A stretch of DNA of 64,000 bases from Cerioporus squamosus. Taxonomy: Eukaryota > Basidiomycota > Agaricomycetes > Polyporales > Polyporaceae. The DNA lies in NCBI GenBank assembly GCA_022592435.1, contig JABYQS010000115.1:60483-124482 (forward strand). Reading direction: 5' to 3'. Positions 1-11,700 of the stretch are shown piece by piece. Each line of letters opens with the position of its first letter. Within the stretch, counting starts at the first letter, position 1. The translations under genes were made by a program, and so were the position numbers. The notes below the pieces were generated by a model. The model did no database searches. It saw only the letters and a list, made by a program, of their open reading frames with translations, and was not told the DNA's origin.

Positions 1-614
1 CGTCACGCCCGGGTACATCACGTACAAGAAGCGCACGTTCAACCTCGAGGGCAAGATGAACGCGCAGTGGTCTCGAGACCTCGGGCTCGACGGTCGTCTC
101 CGGATCCAGAACCAGCTGCACTGCTGCGGTTACTTCAACCCGTTCATTGAGGCCTACTGTCAGCCAGACATGTTACGCACGTAGCTTGCTCCCCGGATGC
201 AAGGGCCCGTACATTGAGTTCCAGCGCGACATCCTCGAGCGCTGGTATACCGTCGTGTTCTCGCTGGTGCCCGCGCAGCTCGCGGTCATGGTCATTGCGC
301 TGCTGTGCTCGAACCACGTTACGTACCGCTTCGGCAAGGGCATGATGCCGAAGGCGTACCGTCTGAACATGAATAGTATGGCGGTGATCATGGACAACTA
401 CGCCAAGTACGTCTCGTCGGTTTCGCGCTCGGTGATGGCGCTGACGTTCCCGATTCTCAGCCAACTCGCGGAGCAGTACGGCAACGACGTCGCGTCCGAG
501 GTCATGGCCCGGTCTCGGTCGAACTTGCAGCTGGACGCGATGCCGACGATGCCGTACTCGAACAGCACGTCGTCGTCGTACAACGGCAAGTACGACCAGC
601 TTGCGAACAAGTGA
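1..614 (+). CDS. Tetraspanin, 3' part (Tsp-like), one-base frame break
   Basis: Partial at the window start. The first reading frame (from base 2) gives a large extracellular loop with the tetraspanin hallmark CCG (HCCGYFNPF, about bases 118-145). The downstream frame then reads TCYARSLLPGCK, a hydrophobic helix (VVFSLVPAQLAVMVIALLC) and a cytoplasmic tail ending at TGA 612-614. These halves are typical of a basidiomycete tetraspanin, a four-helix membrane organiser with disulfide-bonded loop cysteines. They lie in different frames: reading straight on, the first frame stops at 181-183. Removing the T near 154 would join them as FIEA-TVSQTCYA, which is the family pattern, and there is no room for an intron. 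It is therefore either a pseudogene or an assembly indel. Family call is strong; integrity is uncertain. Confidence 0.8.
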
Positions 615-2032
615 GCGATAACTACGTACGTCCGCGGTCTCGCCTTTGTCGTTTTCCCCATTAGCTGATCTTCTTCGTTCGGCCGGGCGCAGTCCTCTTC
701 ACATGGGCTCCGCAGGATCTCGGCAGCATCACGGCGATGTAACACACATGACGATACCCACAGTCATTACGGAATAGACATTCGTTTGCTCGTTGCGTGT
801 GCTGCAGGACCGTCCGTCGCTCGATTCGCTTACGCTCGCAACGTCCGCGGACACGGCTTGTGTATGAAGTAATGAAGTTGACCACTCTGGCAGACAAAGA
901 AGGGCCTGGTCCTGGGGCGAGGGTAGAGGTCGACTTCCTATCTACCTACATCTACACGTACACTAGGTTTTTCCATCTCTCCTCTACGTATCTTATCTAG
1001 CGCACAGTGCGCGCAAGGACTCTGAATCACTGGACGCTTTCGTTCCCTAGTTGCGCGTCCTAAAGTACTGTCTTTCGCTCATACTATGAATGATGACTCG
1101 AGCTTTCTCGTGTCGTATGTGCCGGTGTGCACGTCGCCCTCCGAGGTACCCTGAAGCTCCGACGGGGATTATGGTATATGCTGGTGCGTGGTTTTCTTTA
1201 TCGAGGCTGAGGCGATGCTGATGGTCCTTCGTGACGAAGTCAATGTAGCAAAGAGCTGTCGAATGAGTACCGATATACCGGGATCTTGACATGTCGTGGC
1301 GCTGCGACGGCTTCTGCGTTCGCGTGTTGTTGCTAGAGAACACACGGTACAGGAACTGTGACACCGCTCAGACATATTGCTGTGTCGGACTTGCGGTAGC
1401 AATTGAAGGGCCCTCGCACATTGAACTCCAAGGAAGCTGCGGACGCTCTCATTTCGTCCCGGAGAAGTGATTCCCGAACACGTTGTTCACCGCCAGGTAT
1501 GTAGACCACAGGGACTGTATAAAGGTTACGTCGGATGCAGCGCTGATGCTTTGCAGATAACTGCGGGTGGACAATGCGGGTCCGCTCACCTCTAGTCCCT
1601 CCACACTCCCACTTGTCAGTGTCGAGCCCGCGCAGCAGGAGCTCCTCCGGAGACCTCAGACGCCGCTGCAGAACATGGTCCGGCGGACGCAGGGGCACCC
1701 CGCAGCGCAAACGACCTCCGTCCTTCCTTGTTCCCCACCGGTATACATGGCGGTTCAAGCCGTATTTCAATACCCGACCCTTCCAACAGCCACGAACGCA
1801 CCACCCATACTGTCCGCCATATCCGTGATGTTCTGGAAGTGATACCGAGAACGGTCATGGGAGAAGGCCGGCCTAGCATTCTCGTTTCTCCTCCGGGTCC
1901 AGGTTCAATTTCTAGAGCAGTAAGTGTTCAAGTTCTCCCGCACCGGGCATTGTCATCACTCGCCTGAGCAACTTTTCTTTCCCTGAGGGACTTCCTACAA
2001 CCACTCCGCCCAGGGGAGCCGTTGTCTTTCAG
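615..2032. other. Gene-poor stretch
   Basis: About 1.4 kb between the tetraspanin and the first F-box-like gene. Several overlapping ORFs of 60-145 codons exist on both strands (the longest on the minus strand, 1333-1770), but none shows a recognisable domain, coherent splice pattern or credible start context. It presumably holds the tetraspanin 3' UTR and the promoter of the next gene. Confidence 0.5.
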
Positions 2033-3447
2033 ATGCGGGCTTACGTCCATATGAAAGTCTGTCTTCAAGCCTTCCTCAACAGCTTACCTGCTCTCGTAGA
2101 GCCAAAGACGGAAGTAAATGCCGCGATTCTTCGTCTTCCCGTCGAGATCTGCGAACGCATCATTGACGCCGTCTACCCTCATGACATTATCAACAACGGC
2201 GACCACGTCCGGACCATCCGTGCCATGGCAAACTGTGCACTAGTCTGCCGGTCTTGGCGACCCCGCGCTCGGTCTTGGATCTTTCACGCTATCAGCTCGC
2301 AGACGTCGCTTCGCTCTACAAGTTCGCAACCTTGCTCACGCAGGTCCCTGCTGTAGGCCGACTAGTGCGGAAGTTGTACATCGTCGGATGGCTCCATCAC
2401 TCCGCCGCCAGCGTGGTCACCGCCCTGCCGTTCGTAGTAGGCAGAAAACTCCCCAAGGTGTGCTCGATAGTGATCTGTCGCTCCCCTCAACCGCGACTCG
2501 CGGATCTGCGCCAGAGACACCGGATGCTTCCGCATTTAGCCATCCACCCCCGCTTCCCGTTGTCGTTCTGCCTCTTCGCCGCGAGCCTCAGTCATCTGCA
2601 TCTGGAAGGCTTGGTTTTCCCTTCCTTTGCCAACTTCGCTCGAGCTATCCAATCGGCGTCCGGGATATCTGAACTCGTATGTATACGAGTGCGGTGGTCT
2701 CGTCAGAGTCTACCACCCGAGGGCACACGGAAATGGTTTAAACAGCTGGAGAGGCTTACTGTAGGTCATCGGGTGTCATGGCATTGTGTGCAACGGTAAG
2801 ACTTTACACGTTACCTCTAGATCCGTTAGATGGGAATGCTAGGAGTGGATATCCTCATGTCAAGCCTCGGGACAGCCTCACTGTCTTGCCTGGATATCGA
2901 TCTCATCACGACCTGTTCACAACTGAAGACTCTGACGATGTTCCAGGTGAGCACACTCGTCGCAATCGCCACCGTATATACTCATGCTGAACCATGCACG
3001 TTAATAGCGTCTCACGAAGCCACTATCGACTTGAGCCGCTTCCGAAATCTGCGCGTGCTGCGGCTGGCCCTCTCCCCGACTCCAGGAATGGATATGGCTG
3101 TCCTGGATCTGTTTCAGGCTTACGTGCGATCCTGGTCACCTCCGCACGATGCTCTGCTCGAACTCGCCGCCGTAGCGTCAGCATCGCACTCGGAGTTCCC
3201 AGTTAATGTTGGCAACCACACGCGCGAGAGCTTCGTTGCAATACTGAGCCACATAGGACGCATCTCGGAGGACGTCCTTGCCAACACTATGGTGCGCGTC
3301 GTAACAACACCTACACAGACGCCAACGAGCAAGTGTGGGCCGGCGGCTCGACCGATCACGACGTACCGCGGCCTGAATCAACGAGCATTGCACCTCCGAC
3401 ACGCCCGCGACCGTTCACTGCGCACCAGGATCGCTACGAGGAGATAA
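2033..3447 (+). pseudogene. F-box-like protein gene, frame-disrupted
   Basis: Starting from ATG 2033, the N-terminus contains an F-box-like segment (ILRLPVEICERIIDAVYP, then NCALVCRSWRPRARSW), the usual Skp1-binding module of fungal F-box proteins. Around 2288-2291 the frame breaks: after SWIFH the expected continuation YQLADVASLYKF lies in the next frame, as if one base were missing. The second frame continues as an LRR-like body to about 2770, then a short intron and a third segment (2830-3447) with leucine-rich stretches such as FRNLRVLRLAL. The C-terminus is unresolved. It may be a recent pseudogene or an intact gene with an assembly indel. It would act as a substrate receptor of an SCF ubiquitin ligase if functional. 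Confidence 0.55.
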
Positions 3448-3931
3448 CTCGCTGGCAGCTGCGGAGGCGCAAACGACGCAGGGCGCGACAATCAAATGCT
3501 GAACAAGGTGGTTCACGAAAGATCTCTCGCACTCGCAGTCGGAGAGGACGACGAAACCGGGAGAGACGAGGGAGACGACGTGGACCCAAGTCGAATCGCG
3601 AGAGAAGGAGACGACGCCACGGAAGGCGTCGCAGCCGACGTGCTCAACGTGAAGTGCGGCCGGAGCGTCGAAGAAGACAGCGAGCTAGGCGAAGGCAGAA
3701 GATGTTGCGGGATCGGTCTTGGTACATACGGAGCCGCACCTTGAGGAAAAGAGAGGATAAGCGCAGGAGGAGCCGCCTTCGGCGGAGAGCTCTGAGGAGG
3801 TTGGCGGCACTCGGAGTGTGACTTCGGGGCGTTCGTAGGTGAGTCGACTACTATCTGGGCTCGTATCAGCCGGGGCTGAAGTCATCGACGGGTTACAGAT
3901 ACATGATGTCGAACATTTCTCCAAGACACAT
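3448..3931. other. Purine-rich spacer with no supported gene
   Basis: The plus strand from about 3430 to 3720 is strongly purine-rich (GA-rich codon-like repeats). One frame reads as very arginine-rich, another as acidic (Asp/Glu-rich). Either could be the tail of the preceding F-box-like gene, but no splice path could be established. The minus strand is the 3' flank of the dehydrogenase gene. Confidence 0.4.
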
Positions 3932-5238
3932 TCATGCAGTCTCCTGGGGTCGAGCGACGAGTTTCTTCCCACTAACCTTGTCCTGCTTGAGGCGCTCAAG
4001 ACCGTCCGGGATACCCGCAAGCCCATTCGGCAGCACCTCCACCCTGTTCGGCTATGGGACGTCCTGTCAGCCAGCTGCCACATGCACAGATACACGTACA
4101 CAGACAAAGAACGTACCACGATGACCCCAGTTCGCAGCCATTCAGTAAGCCTGCTGAATAACTGCAAGCCGATCTCCCGGTTCTCGGGGACGTGCACAGT
4201 GCCGAAGCCGTGCACGACGCGCTTGTTGTCGCCAGCCTTCTTCTTCTCCGCCGGGATCGCATCGCTGAGCACGATAAGGAGCGTCCCGCCCGGAGCGAGG
4301 GCATCGTAAGCCAGCGCCTGGGTGTCCCTGACCGAAATCGCGTCGAAGGCGTACTCGAGAGGCTTGCCTCCCGCGAGCTTCTGGACCTCCGAGAGGATGG
4401 AGGATGGAGGAAGCTTGCGGTCGAGTACGGCGGTCGCACCGAGCGACTTGAGGAGGGCCTCGTTGTGGAGCGAGGCGGTGGTAATGATGGGCGAGTACCC
4501 CGAGTACTTCGCTACTTGGATGGCTGAGATGCGAAGATGTGAACACTCATACGGTTTGGGACGCACGATCAGGCAAAGAGGAACGTACCGTACTGGCCTA
4601 CGGAGGAGGAGCCGCCGATGATGAGCGCGGGCTTGCCGGCGTTCTTGGCCTGGCCGCCCTCTTCCCAGGGAGCCGTGAAGTTCACAGTCTCTGCGGCTAA
4701 GTTATGATTGAAGTTCGGGAGGATGACAGCAACGAGTGCAACCGGGACAGAAGCTGCCTGGTCGAAGGAGATCCCGTCCGGGATCTTTAGAAACAAAGCA
4801 TGCCGGCGGTGAGCGGTCGATTCCCGACACAGATACTATCCAGCGCACCTTGGCGGCGAGCTCAGCCTCGATGAGTGTGTACTGCTGGAAGCCCGCGTAC
4901 TTGGTGTCGCGGAACCATCCCTGGAGCAACCTAGTCCCAAGCTGTCAATAGAGGACCGCCTGGACAAGTGGGAGCACCTCTCACACCCTATCGCCCTTGA
5001 CGAACTTCGTGACCTCCGCGCCGACCTGCTCGACGACGCCCGCGATGTCCGAGCCCAAGATGGCGGGGTATTTATCGACCAACCAGCCATACGCTTGGAT
5101 CTTCCAGTCGACGGGGTTGAGTGCGCTGGAGATGATCTTGACGAGGACCTCCTTCGGACCGGGTATGTAGATCGGTGCCTCTCCGAGCTGGAAAGGGGCC
5201 TGCTTCGAGGGGATGTAGAGCACCTTCTGGGTCGACAT
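3932..5238 (-). CDS. Zinc-binding-type alcohol dehydrogenase / enoyl reductase (MDR superfamily)
   Basis: Medium-chain dehydrogenase/reductase of the quinone-oxidoreductase or trans-enoyl-reductase kind. Exon 1 gives the GroES-like half ([41 protein letters not shown]). Exon 2 is short ([18 protein letters not shown]). Exon 3 holds the helix before the nucleotide fold and [12 protein letters not shown], the NAD(P)-binding glycine motif. The next exon ([18 protein letters not shown] onward) completes the Rossmann fold. The last exon reads [19 protein letters not shown] and ends QETA. About four introns with clear GT-AG ends. Catalytic zinc ligands are not evident, as in zinc-independent members. 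ATG 5238 is chosen because it matches the usual start of the family; an in-frame ATG lies at 5247. Likely a soluble oxidoreductase; substrate unknown. Confidence 0.88.
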
Positions 5239-6226
5239 GTCGAACAACTGCGATTAGTTATGACGCGGCGGTGCGGATATGGACGCAAATGTGAATGTGA
5301 ACAGTGCCTTGAGTTGAAGCTCTGACTGTCAAGTTCGTGAAGAATGCAGCAGAACTAGAAGAACGCACGATACATATACGCTGCTCCCGCTGCAGATAGG
5401 TACTCGATGGCGACGCACCTCTCGCACGCAATCGTTTCAACTTTGCTGTGTCGACGTCTACGACTTGCTGTTGGCGTGCTGAATAAGCCCGAGCTTGCGT
5501 AGATCTAGAGCGAAGTCGAGTGACAAAGCAGAAGAGTCCACACATTGATTACTAACATACTTGCGAGATGGACTACGGAATGACGTGTGCGTCGGGGCAT
5601 CGTGATAAGAAACGATCTCGAGGAGACGAGGACGATTTCGTCGAAAAATCGGGGATGGCAATAGCTAGCCGTGACAAACTTGATGATCTTGTTATTGACG
5701 GCGGATAAAGTCGCTGCAACTCAGGACCAATTCGACCACTGCTGCCAGTGCCAGGCGGATGCTGTCGACATAACCAGAGCCTGAGTCCATGCTGTACGAA
5801 TGACAGACGTATCCCGCATCAGAAAGGTTGCAGTCTGTCAGATTACTTATCAGGTGCGAGCTCACTGAATAGGCATGGGGTTGTCCAGATGGAGGCGATA
5901 GACAACCAATGTTGCGCTGGTCGCGGTCGGAGCCTGAGGTTCGTATAGAGGCACTGCCACCGAGGGATCACCGATAGTATCAGGCAACTTCTCTAGACTC
6001 AGGCGCGAAGCTTCACGGCGCACGCCAGCCTTGCAGTCATCCTCGAAGCGGCCTGCCGCTACCATTCCGCACCATCATATGGCGTCCTGTCATGACCTGA
6101 ACGATCGGGTTCGAGCACGAAACCTATTCAAGATGAAAAATACTCAGACAAGTCTGCGGAGTTGTGAGTGACATGTCAGACGCGAAATTCATGAGATTCC
6201 TGACCTTTCTCGTAATTCTTCCCAGC
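5239..6226. other. Intergenic region between dehydrogenase and F-box gene
   Basis: About 1 kb. It holds the promoter side of the dehydrogenase gene (read leftward) and the 3' flank of the next F-box gene. Only short, overlapping, unsupported ORFs are present. No RNA gene or repeat was recognised. Confidence 0.5.
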
Positions 6227-7348
6227 CTATGCCTCCGGGAGCCATCGCACCATGCTCTGTTGGAATATCCCACATTCCCTACATCCCCGAGTCTCCGCCG
6301 TTTCCTTGTGGTAGCCGATGCGCAGTCTTGCCCATCGAGGAGGCTGCGCAAGGTTGCCCATACGGTCCAGCAGAGTCTCAACCGTAGACGACGGGAGTGG
6401 ACCACCTGCGACGAGCAACGCTGCAGCCAGCGCGTGAGCTGGCCCGATTCCAGGCTGAGTCAACGGTAAATTGACGGGCGCGGTGCACAGGCATTGAGGG
6501 GTGCGGCGAGAATTCAGGAGCCCCATGACCTCTGAGCTCCACAAATCAGCATCGATGGTGTTCTGTTGGTGTCCTATTGCCACAAACATATCGACGTCGC
6601 GCGACATGTCGCTGAAGAGGCGAAAGATGAGAGCTCGAAGCTGCTGCTGATGGACACTCGGGTCCTCAGCGGGGCAGACGACGGTGACATCGATGGCAAT
6701 TGGATGTGCGGGACTCCATACAGAGGTCCAGTTATGGAAAAATCGGGATGAGAACTCGGGTGACGAGCTCTCCTCGAATGCTACGTCTGCAGTATGCCGG
6801 TGGGGTCTCCCCTTTCTGATGATACGACCTCGAAAGCCAAGGAGTTCATCGAGAATTTGGAGATCGGGACAGGTGCGCACTGCCGGCTCCGATCGCAGTT
6901 TGTAGTCCAACACATCATCGCACACGGCTCGGAAGGTGCGGAGAGACCCTTCGGGGAGAGCTTCCAGCCAGCCGTACATAGACGTGTATATGCGCAGATT
7001 GGCTGGAGTCGGGAAGCAGTGTATGATTGTGACATGTCGGACGTAACCTCTCAAGAGTGGGGATCCTCTGAGTGTCTGTGCAAGCAAAACAGACTTGCTG
7101 GTTTCGGAGTGGAGGAAGACATGGGTATAGGCGACGCGCGTTGCGTGAGTGCGCCACTGCCGGCAGACACGGGCAGCTCTAGCCGCGTCCGGAGGATCGA
7201 GATACGACACGATCTCGAGTACGATGTCGTCAAAGAACCGAGGGTCGGATTTTGCGGCCGTGAGGAACTCGAGAACCTTGGCCTTGACAGCGGATAGGGT
7301 TGTTGCGACGGAGGCCCAGCGCGACCAGGCAGTGGGTTCCGTTGACAT
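6227..7348 (-). CDS. F-box domain protein
   Basis: A single uninterrupted exon of about 373 codons. The N-terminal third has a clear F-box: FFDDIVLEIVSYLDPPD followed by AARAARVCRQWRTHATRVAY, the spacing seen in fungal F-box proteins that dock onto Skp1 in SCF ubiquitin ligases. The rest is a leucine-rich, alpha/beta-like body without recognisable repeats, the presumed substrate-binding part. The first true ATG is at 7348 (MSTEPTAWS). This gene looks intact. Its body differs from the four-member subfamily at 26.7, 39.3, 41.1 and 49.5 kb. Substrate unknown. Confidence 0.85.
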   Translation of the reverse strand: MSTEPTAWSRWASVATTLSAVKAKVLEFLTAAKSDPRFFDDIVLEIVSYLDPPDAARAARVCRQWRTHATRVAYTHVFLHSETSKSVLLAQTLRGSPLLRGYVRHVTIIHCFPTPANLRIYTSMYGWLEALPEGSLRTFRAVCDDVLDYKLRSEPAVRTCPDLQILDELLGFRGRIIRKGRPHRHTADVAFEESSSPEFSSRFFHNWTSVWSPAHPIAIDVTVVCPAEDPSVHQQQLRALIFRLFSDMSRDVDMFVAIGHQQNTIDADLWSSEVMGLLNSRRTPQCLCTAPVNLPLTQPGIGPAHALAAALLVAGGPLPSSTVETLLDRMGNLAQPPRWARLRIGYHKETAETRGCRECGIFQQSMVRWLPEA

Positions 7349-7803
7349 GGCGGTCACTGACAAGACAAACTTTCGGAAGGTAAGATACTTAGTCTACTAC
7401 AAGTAAGAGCACGGACTCACCGGAAGTATAAAGCGGCTGACGAGTCGAAACGAAGGTCAGAGATCTTAGAGGCGTCGCGGTTGTGGATGGAGGCACCGCC
7501 ACGAGAACCTCACCTCAAGCGCTTTGAGGTTATCGTTCCCACGGCTCGTACTCCCTTACCACACTGAAAGCACGTTGGCTCTGTCTAGACCCGGGAGTTG
7601 TGCTGTCCGCACTATCATGAGCTAGCCGGGGTCTCGTAGAGCGAGTTTGAAGGTATCCCGCTCGCAGGCTCATGTCATATCGTGCTCATCACTTAGCATG
7701 GACGGTGAGACAGCAATTCAGGACTTCGAACTACTTACCGCAGCACTACCGCTCCCGATAGAAGGCGGATCTGACGCAAGCATGAGGTAGTAGCGAGGCA
7801 TCT
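7349..7803. other. Divergent promoter region
   Basis: About 450 bases between the leftward F-box gene and the rightward ISG12-like gene, so it should contain both promoters. No coding signal was seen. A TATA-like tataaag occurs near 7428 on the plus strand, but its use cannot be judged. Confidence 0.4.
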
Positions 7804-8481
7804 ATGTACGTACACTCGAACCCCTCGTACTCCCGCGTACAAAAGCTCGTGCGGTGCTTGTACGAGCTCGATCACACTGTCCCTCTCTCCACGATGAAGG
7901 GCGTGGTCGAGCTCGGCAAGGCCGTCATCCTGCCCGCTATAGGCTTCACCGCGAAGGGTGTTACAAAACGTGAGTCCGTCGTTCCATCCTCGTCGACCGA
8001 TCTCTGACCGCGTCCACCACAGGAAGCCTCGCTTCTCGTATACAATCAGCCATCTACCAAGCAAAAACCGGAGGGATATTCTCCGTCTTGCAGTCATGGG
8101 GGCGAAAGCGCCTCCCCCACCGTCCCCCGTGCGGCTGCTGGCGTCTTCCCTCTTCCTCCCATACGGCGCCTGGCAGCTCTACAAATTGCTCGCCAGCGAC
8201 GGAGACCCGAACCCGGAGCTGTGGCAGCGTCGGGTGAAGTGCAGCTGCGATAGCTGCGATAGCTGCGAATGCGATGAGCGTTGCGGATGCGGGTGCCGAC
8301 GCGCCGCTCATGGCATGTCGAGGCGGCTGGTGACCTTCTTGACGAGCTCGACTTTGTCGACTGCTGCTTTGCGGCTGCGTTCCTTGTCATGGGGATCGCA
8401 TTCGTACAGCCCTGGGTCATCATCCCTGCATTGATGGAGGTCCCGCAGATCGTGAAGTCCATCCGGGAGAACTTCCTCTAG
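7804..8481 (+). CDS. IFI6/ISG12 (interferon-inducible 6-16)-like small membrane protein, frame disturbed
   Basis: Exon 1 begins at ATG 7804 and contains VELGKAVILPAIGFTAKGVTK. An intron of about 53 nt (donor GTGAGT near 7970, acceptor CAG before 8023) joins it to RSLASRIQSAIYQAKTGG and IFSVLQSWG. The GFTAKGV ... SLASRIQSAI ... GGIFSVLQS pattern is that of the ISG12/IFI6 family, small hydrophobic proteins of uncertain role common in fungi. After the G run at 8098-8102 the best continuation lies in another frame (LLASSLFLPYGAWQLYKLLA, then a Cys-rich stretch). A hydrophobic C-terminal segment in a third frame (FAAAFLVMGIAFVQPWVII) ends at 8481. Either there are two indels or the C-terminal exons were not resolved. 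The N-terminal half is fairly sure, the rest is not. Confidence 0.5.
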
Positions 8482-8768
8482 TTTTGTTGAACGTTGAGAT
8501 CACGCCGAATTAGGCAAATGTGTGTTGGATCGCTTCGCACTCGCGTATGTGTCTGAATAGGTTAACCGTAGGTTACATGGCTGCTTCCGCATCCGATGCT
8601 GTAGGTTACGCGCTTTGATGAGCCACGTACACGAGGTCGCTGTTACATATATCGATAGGGACTCTTTGTTGTACATTCGCAAACAGAACAAGTTCATACT
8701 CCATTGAATCCAGGGACCAGTTCAAGCAGTTCGACTGTCCTATCGACGTTCCACCGCAACTCGACATT

Positions 8769-11700
8769 TCACGCCGCATCCTCCTCGACGTCAACGAGCT
8801 CCCTGCCCTCCTCGACCATCTCGCCCTTGCTGCACGCCACCGCCTTCACCACGCCCGCGACCGGCGCCCTCAGCACCGTCTCCGTCTTCATGCTCTCCAG
8901 CACGACGACCGGCTGCCCGACCTCGACCCGCTCGCCCTCCCGCACCCGCACCTCGACCACGACGCTCGGCATCGGCGCCCGCAGCGCGCCCTTCGCCGCC
9001 CCGAGCACGTCGCCCCCGAGCGAGAGCAGCCACGCCGGCGACGGCAGCACCAGCGTCGTCTTGCGCGCCCCGTGGAAGACGTGCAGCCGCTCCATCGTGT
9101 TGTGCGCGCTCGACGCGGGCACGCCCGCAGGCGGGCGCTGCGAGACGATCGTCGCGCGCACGAGCGCGTCCTCGAGCGTCGCCGTGAGCGAGGTCGGGGA
9201 GGCAAGCTGCGCGGAGACGGACGCGAAGGTGTGCTCGGACGAGCCGGTGCGCGTCGTGATGTCGAAGCGGCCGTTGGCGAGCGAGCGGACGTGCACGGTC
9301 GCGGGGACGGCTTGGGTGTCTTCGGACTGGAGCGTGATGATGCGCTCGTAGACGTCGCCGTTGAAGCGGCGCGAGGTCAGCGTGCTCCATGGCGAGGGGG
9401 ACGTGGGCGCGGGATGGTCTCTGAGGACGACGAAGAGGGCCGCTTGCGCGAGGGCCTCGTGAGAGGGCTCGGGAATGGGCGGGAACAGCTCGTTGTAGTG
9501 TTTCTGAGGGCAATCAGCGATAGGTACGGCGTAGACTACAAAGCAGACTTACCGGGATGAACCCCGTCTCGACCTCGCCAGCAATGAACGCCTCGTGTCC
9601 CGCAAGAGTGCGCAGGAACTCGACGTTCGTCGACACACCCACGACCTTGTACTCCTCCAGGGCCGTCCGCAGCTTGCGCAACGCCTCTGTCCGATCGCGC
9701 CCGTGCACTACGAGCTTCGCGATCATCGGGTCGTAGAACACGCCAATCTGCGCGCCCTGCTCGAAGCCCTGCTCAAGGCGGAGTGACGGCGCGAGCGCCG
9801 CAGAGGTATTCACCACAGGCGTGAACTCAGACTCGGAGCCCGACTCGAGACGGTGCGCATCGAGCGGAGGTGCGAAGGTATGCGTTGGCTCAGGCGTGGA
9901 GAGGTAGAGCAGCTGCCCACCGTCGGGGAGGAAGTTGTTGCGCGGGTTCTCGGCGTATATACGCGCCTCGAATGCGTGTCCGACGAGTGGGATCGCGGTC
10001 TGGTCCAGAGGGAGCGGGTTGCCAGCTGCGACCTGCAGAGGTACCTCCGTCAGCACGGCAAGAGCGTGAGGAAGTGTCGACTAACCTCCAGCTGCCACTC
10101 GACAAGATCGAGCCCAGTGATCATCTCTGTTACTGGGTGCTCGACTTGCAGGCGCGTGTTCCTGTCGAGAGAGGGGTCAATTGGACAGTCCAACGCGGCG
10201 AGAAGGACACTCCGTACATCTCCATGAAGTAGAACTTCTCGGTGTCATTGTCGAAGATGAACTCGACAGTGCCGGCGCCGACGTAGTTGACGGCCTTTGC
10301 AGCTGCGACCGCCTTCGCACTCAAGTCTGCTCTCAGCTCGGGCGAGAGGCCAGGCGCAGGTGCCTGTGAGTCCCATCACCGCGTCAGCATCGTTCCGTGT
10401 CACCGCACCGTGAATTCATACCTCTTCGATAATTTTCTGGTTCCGCCTCTGCACCGAGCAGTCGCGCTCCCACAAGCTCACGCAGCCGCCCAGCTGGTCA
10501 GCCAACACTTGCACCTCGACATGCCGTGGTCGCTCGATATACTTCTCGACGAGTACGTCGCCGTTGCTGAACGACTTGACGGCCTCGCGCTGCGCGGACT
10601 CGAGTGCGTCCTTGAACTCGGTCTCGGAGTGCACGATGCGCATGCCCTTGCCGCCGCCACCATGAACTGCTTTGATCAGGACCGGATAGCCTGCAGACCA
10701 GACGATAATTTAGAACAGCGTACAGCGTAGTATAAGGGCACCTACCTATCCGCGACGCTTCTTGCTGGAGGAAGTCGGGGTCTTGGTTCGTGCCGTGGTA
10801 TCCCGGGACGACTGGTACGCCCGCGGCTGGACAGCTGCCATGTCAGCGCGAGACTTGCGGCACGCGCGGTGCAGACGGACCTGACATGATATTCTTCGAC
10901 TCGCTGTTTCGTAAGTCAGCAGGTGTGCAACATGGCCATAGAGTTATAGAACGAACCTCTTCGAGCCCATGCTCACGATGGCGCTGGCGGGCGGGCCAAT
11001 GAACGTGATGCCTTCCTGCGCGAGGCGTTCGGCGAAGGTGGCGTTCTCGCTGAGGAAGCCATAGCCAGGATGAACAGCCTGGTGCGAACGATCGAGACGC
11101 GTTCTCAAGTACGAGGGCTATGTGCACTCACCTGGGCCCCGCTTCGATGGCAGACCTCGATAATCTTGTCAATACGGAGCTATGTAAACGGCAGAAGTCA
11201 GGTCAAGAAAGGCAGCGACAGGTGTGGTACTCACATAACTTTCCGCAGAGGGTGCCGGGCCAATGCAATACGCCTCGTCTGCCTGACCGCAACACCTGAA
11301 CACCGAGCGCTCCTCCAGTTCGCGAATATGTGAGACGTACCAACTGAACGTGCAGCGCGTCCGCGTCCACCTCGCTGTACACCGCGACCGTCTTGACCCC
11401 CAGCTTTCTCGCGGTCCGGATGACGCGACATGCGATCTCCCCTCTGCGCGTACCTGTCTTAGCGGCCTGCCGAGTGTGAACCGCTGTATCTCACCTGTTA
11501 GCTATGAGGATCTTGTCAAACAGCGGCTTGTGCAATGATTCCAGCAAGCCCGCGAAGGAGGTATCTGAGTGTGCGCGCATGAAGACGCGTGAAGAACACT
11601 GGAAGATGTCGTCACTGACCCGCTGCAGACGCGAACCCTCTAGACCGGGCGAACGGAATTGGGAGCGTGCCTGAGGAGGATATACCCCTCCGAGCACCAT

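Noticed and set aside
3333..3821. Arg-rich 162-codon plus-strand ORF
   Set aside because: Composition explained by the GA-rich tract; no domain, no start context, no conserved order.
8230..8270. Short repeat gatagctgc, two units, in the ISG12-like gene
   Set aside because: Only two units; too short to be a meaningful repeat element.
8791..9513. Minus-strand 240-codon Arg/Ala-rich frame and a plus-strand 162-codon frame (9072-9560)
   Set aside because: Both are GC-rich shadows of the MCC alpha C-terminal exon, which has the real biotinyl domain in another frame.
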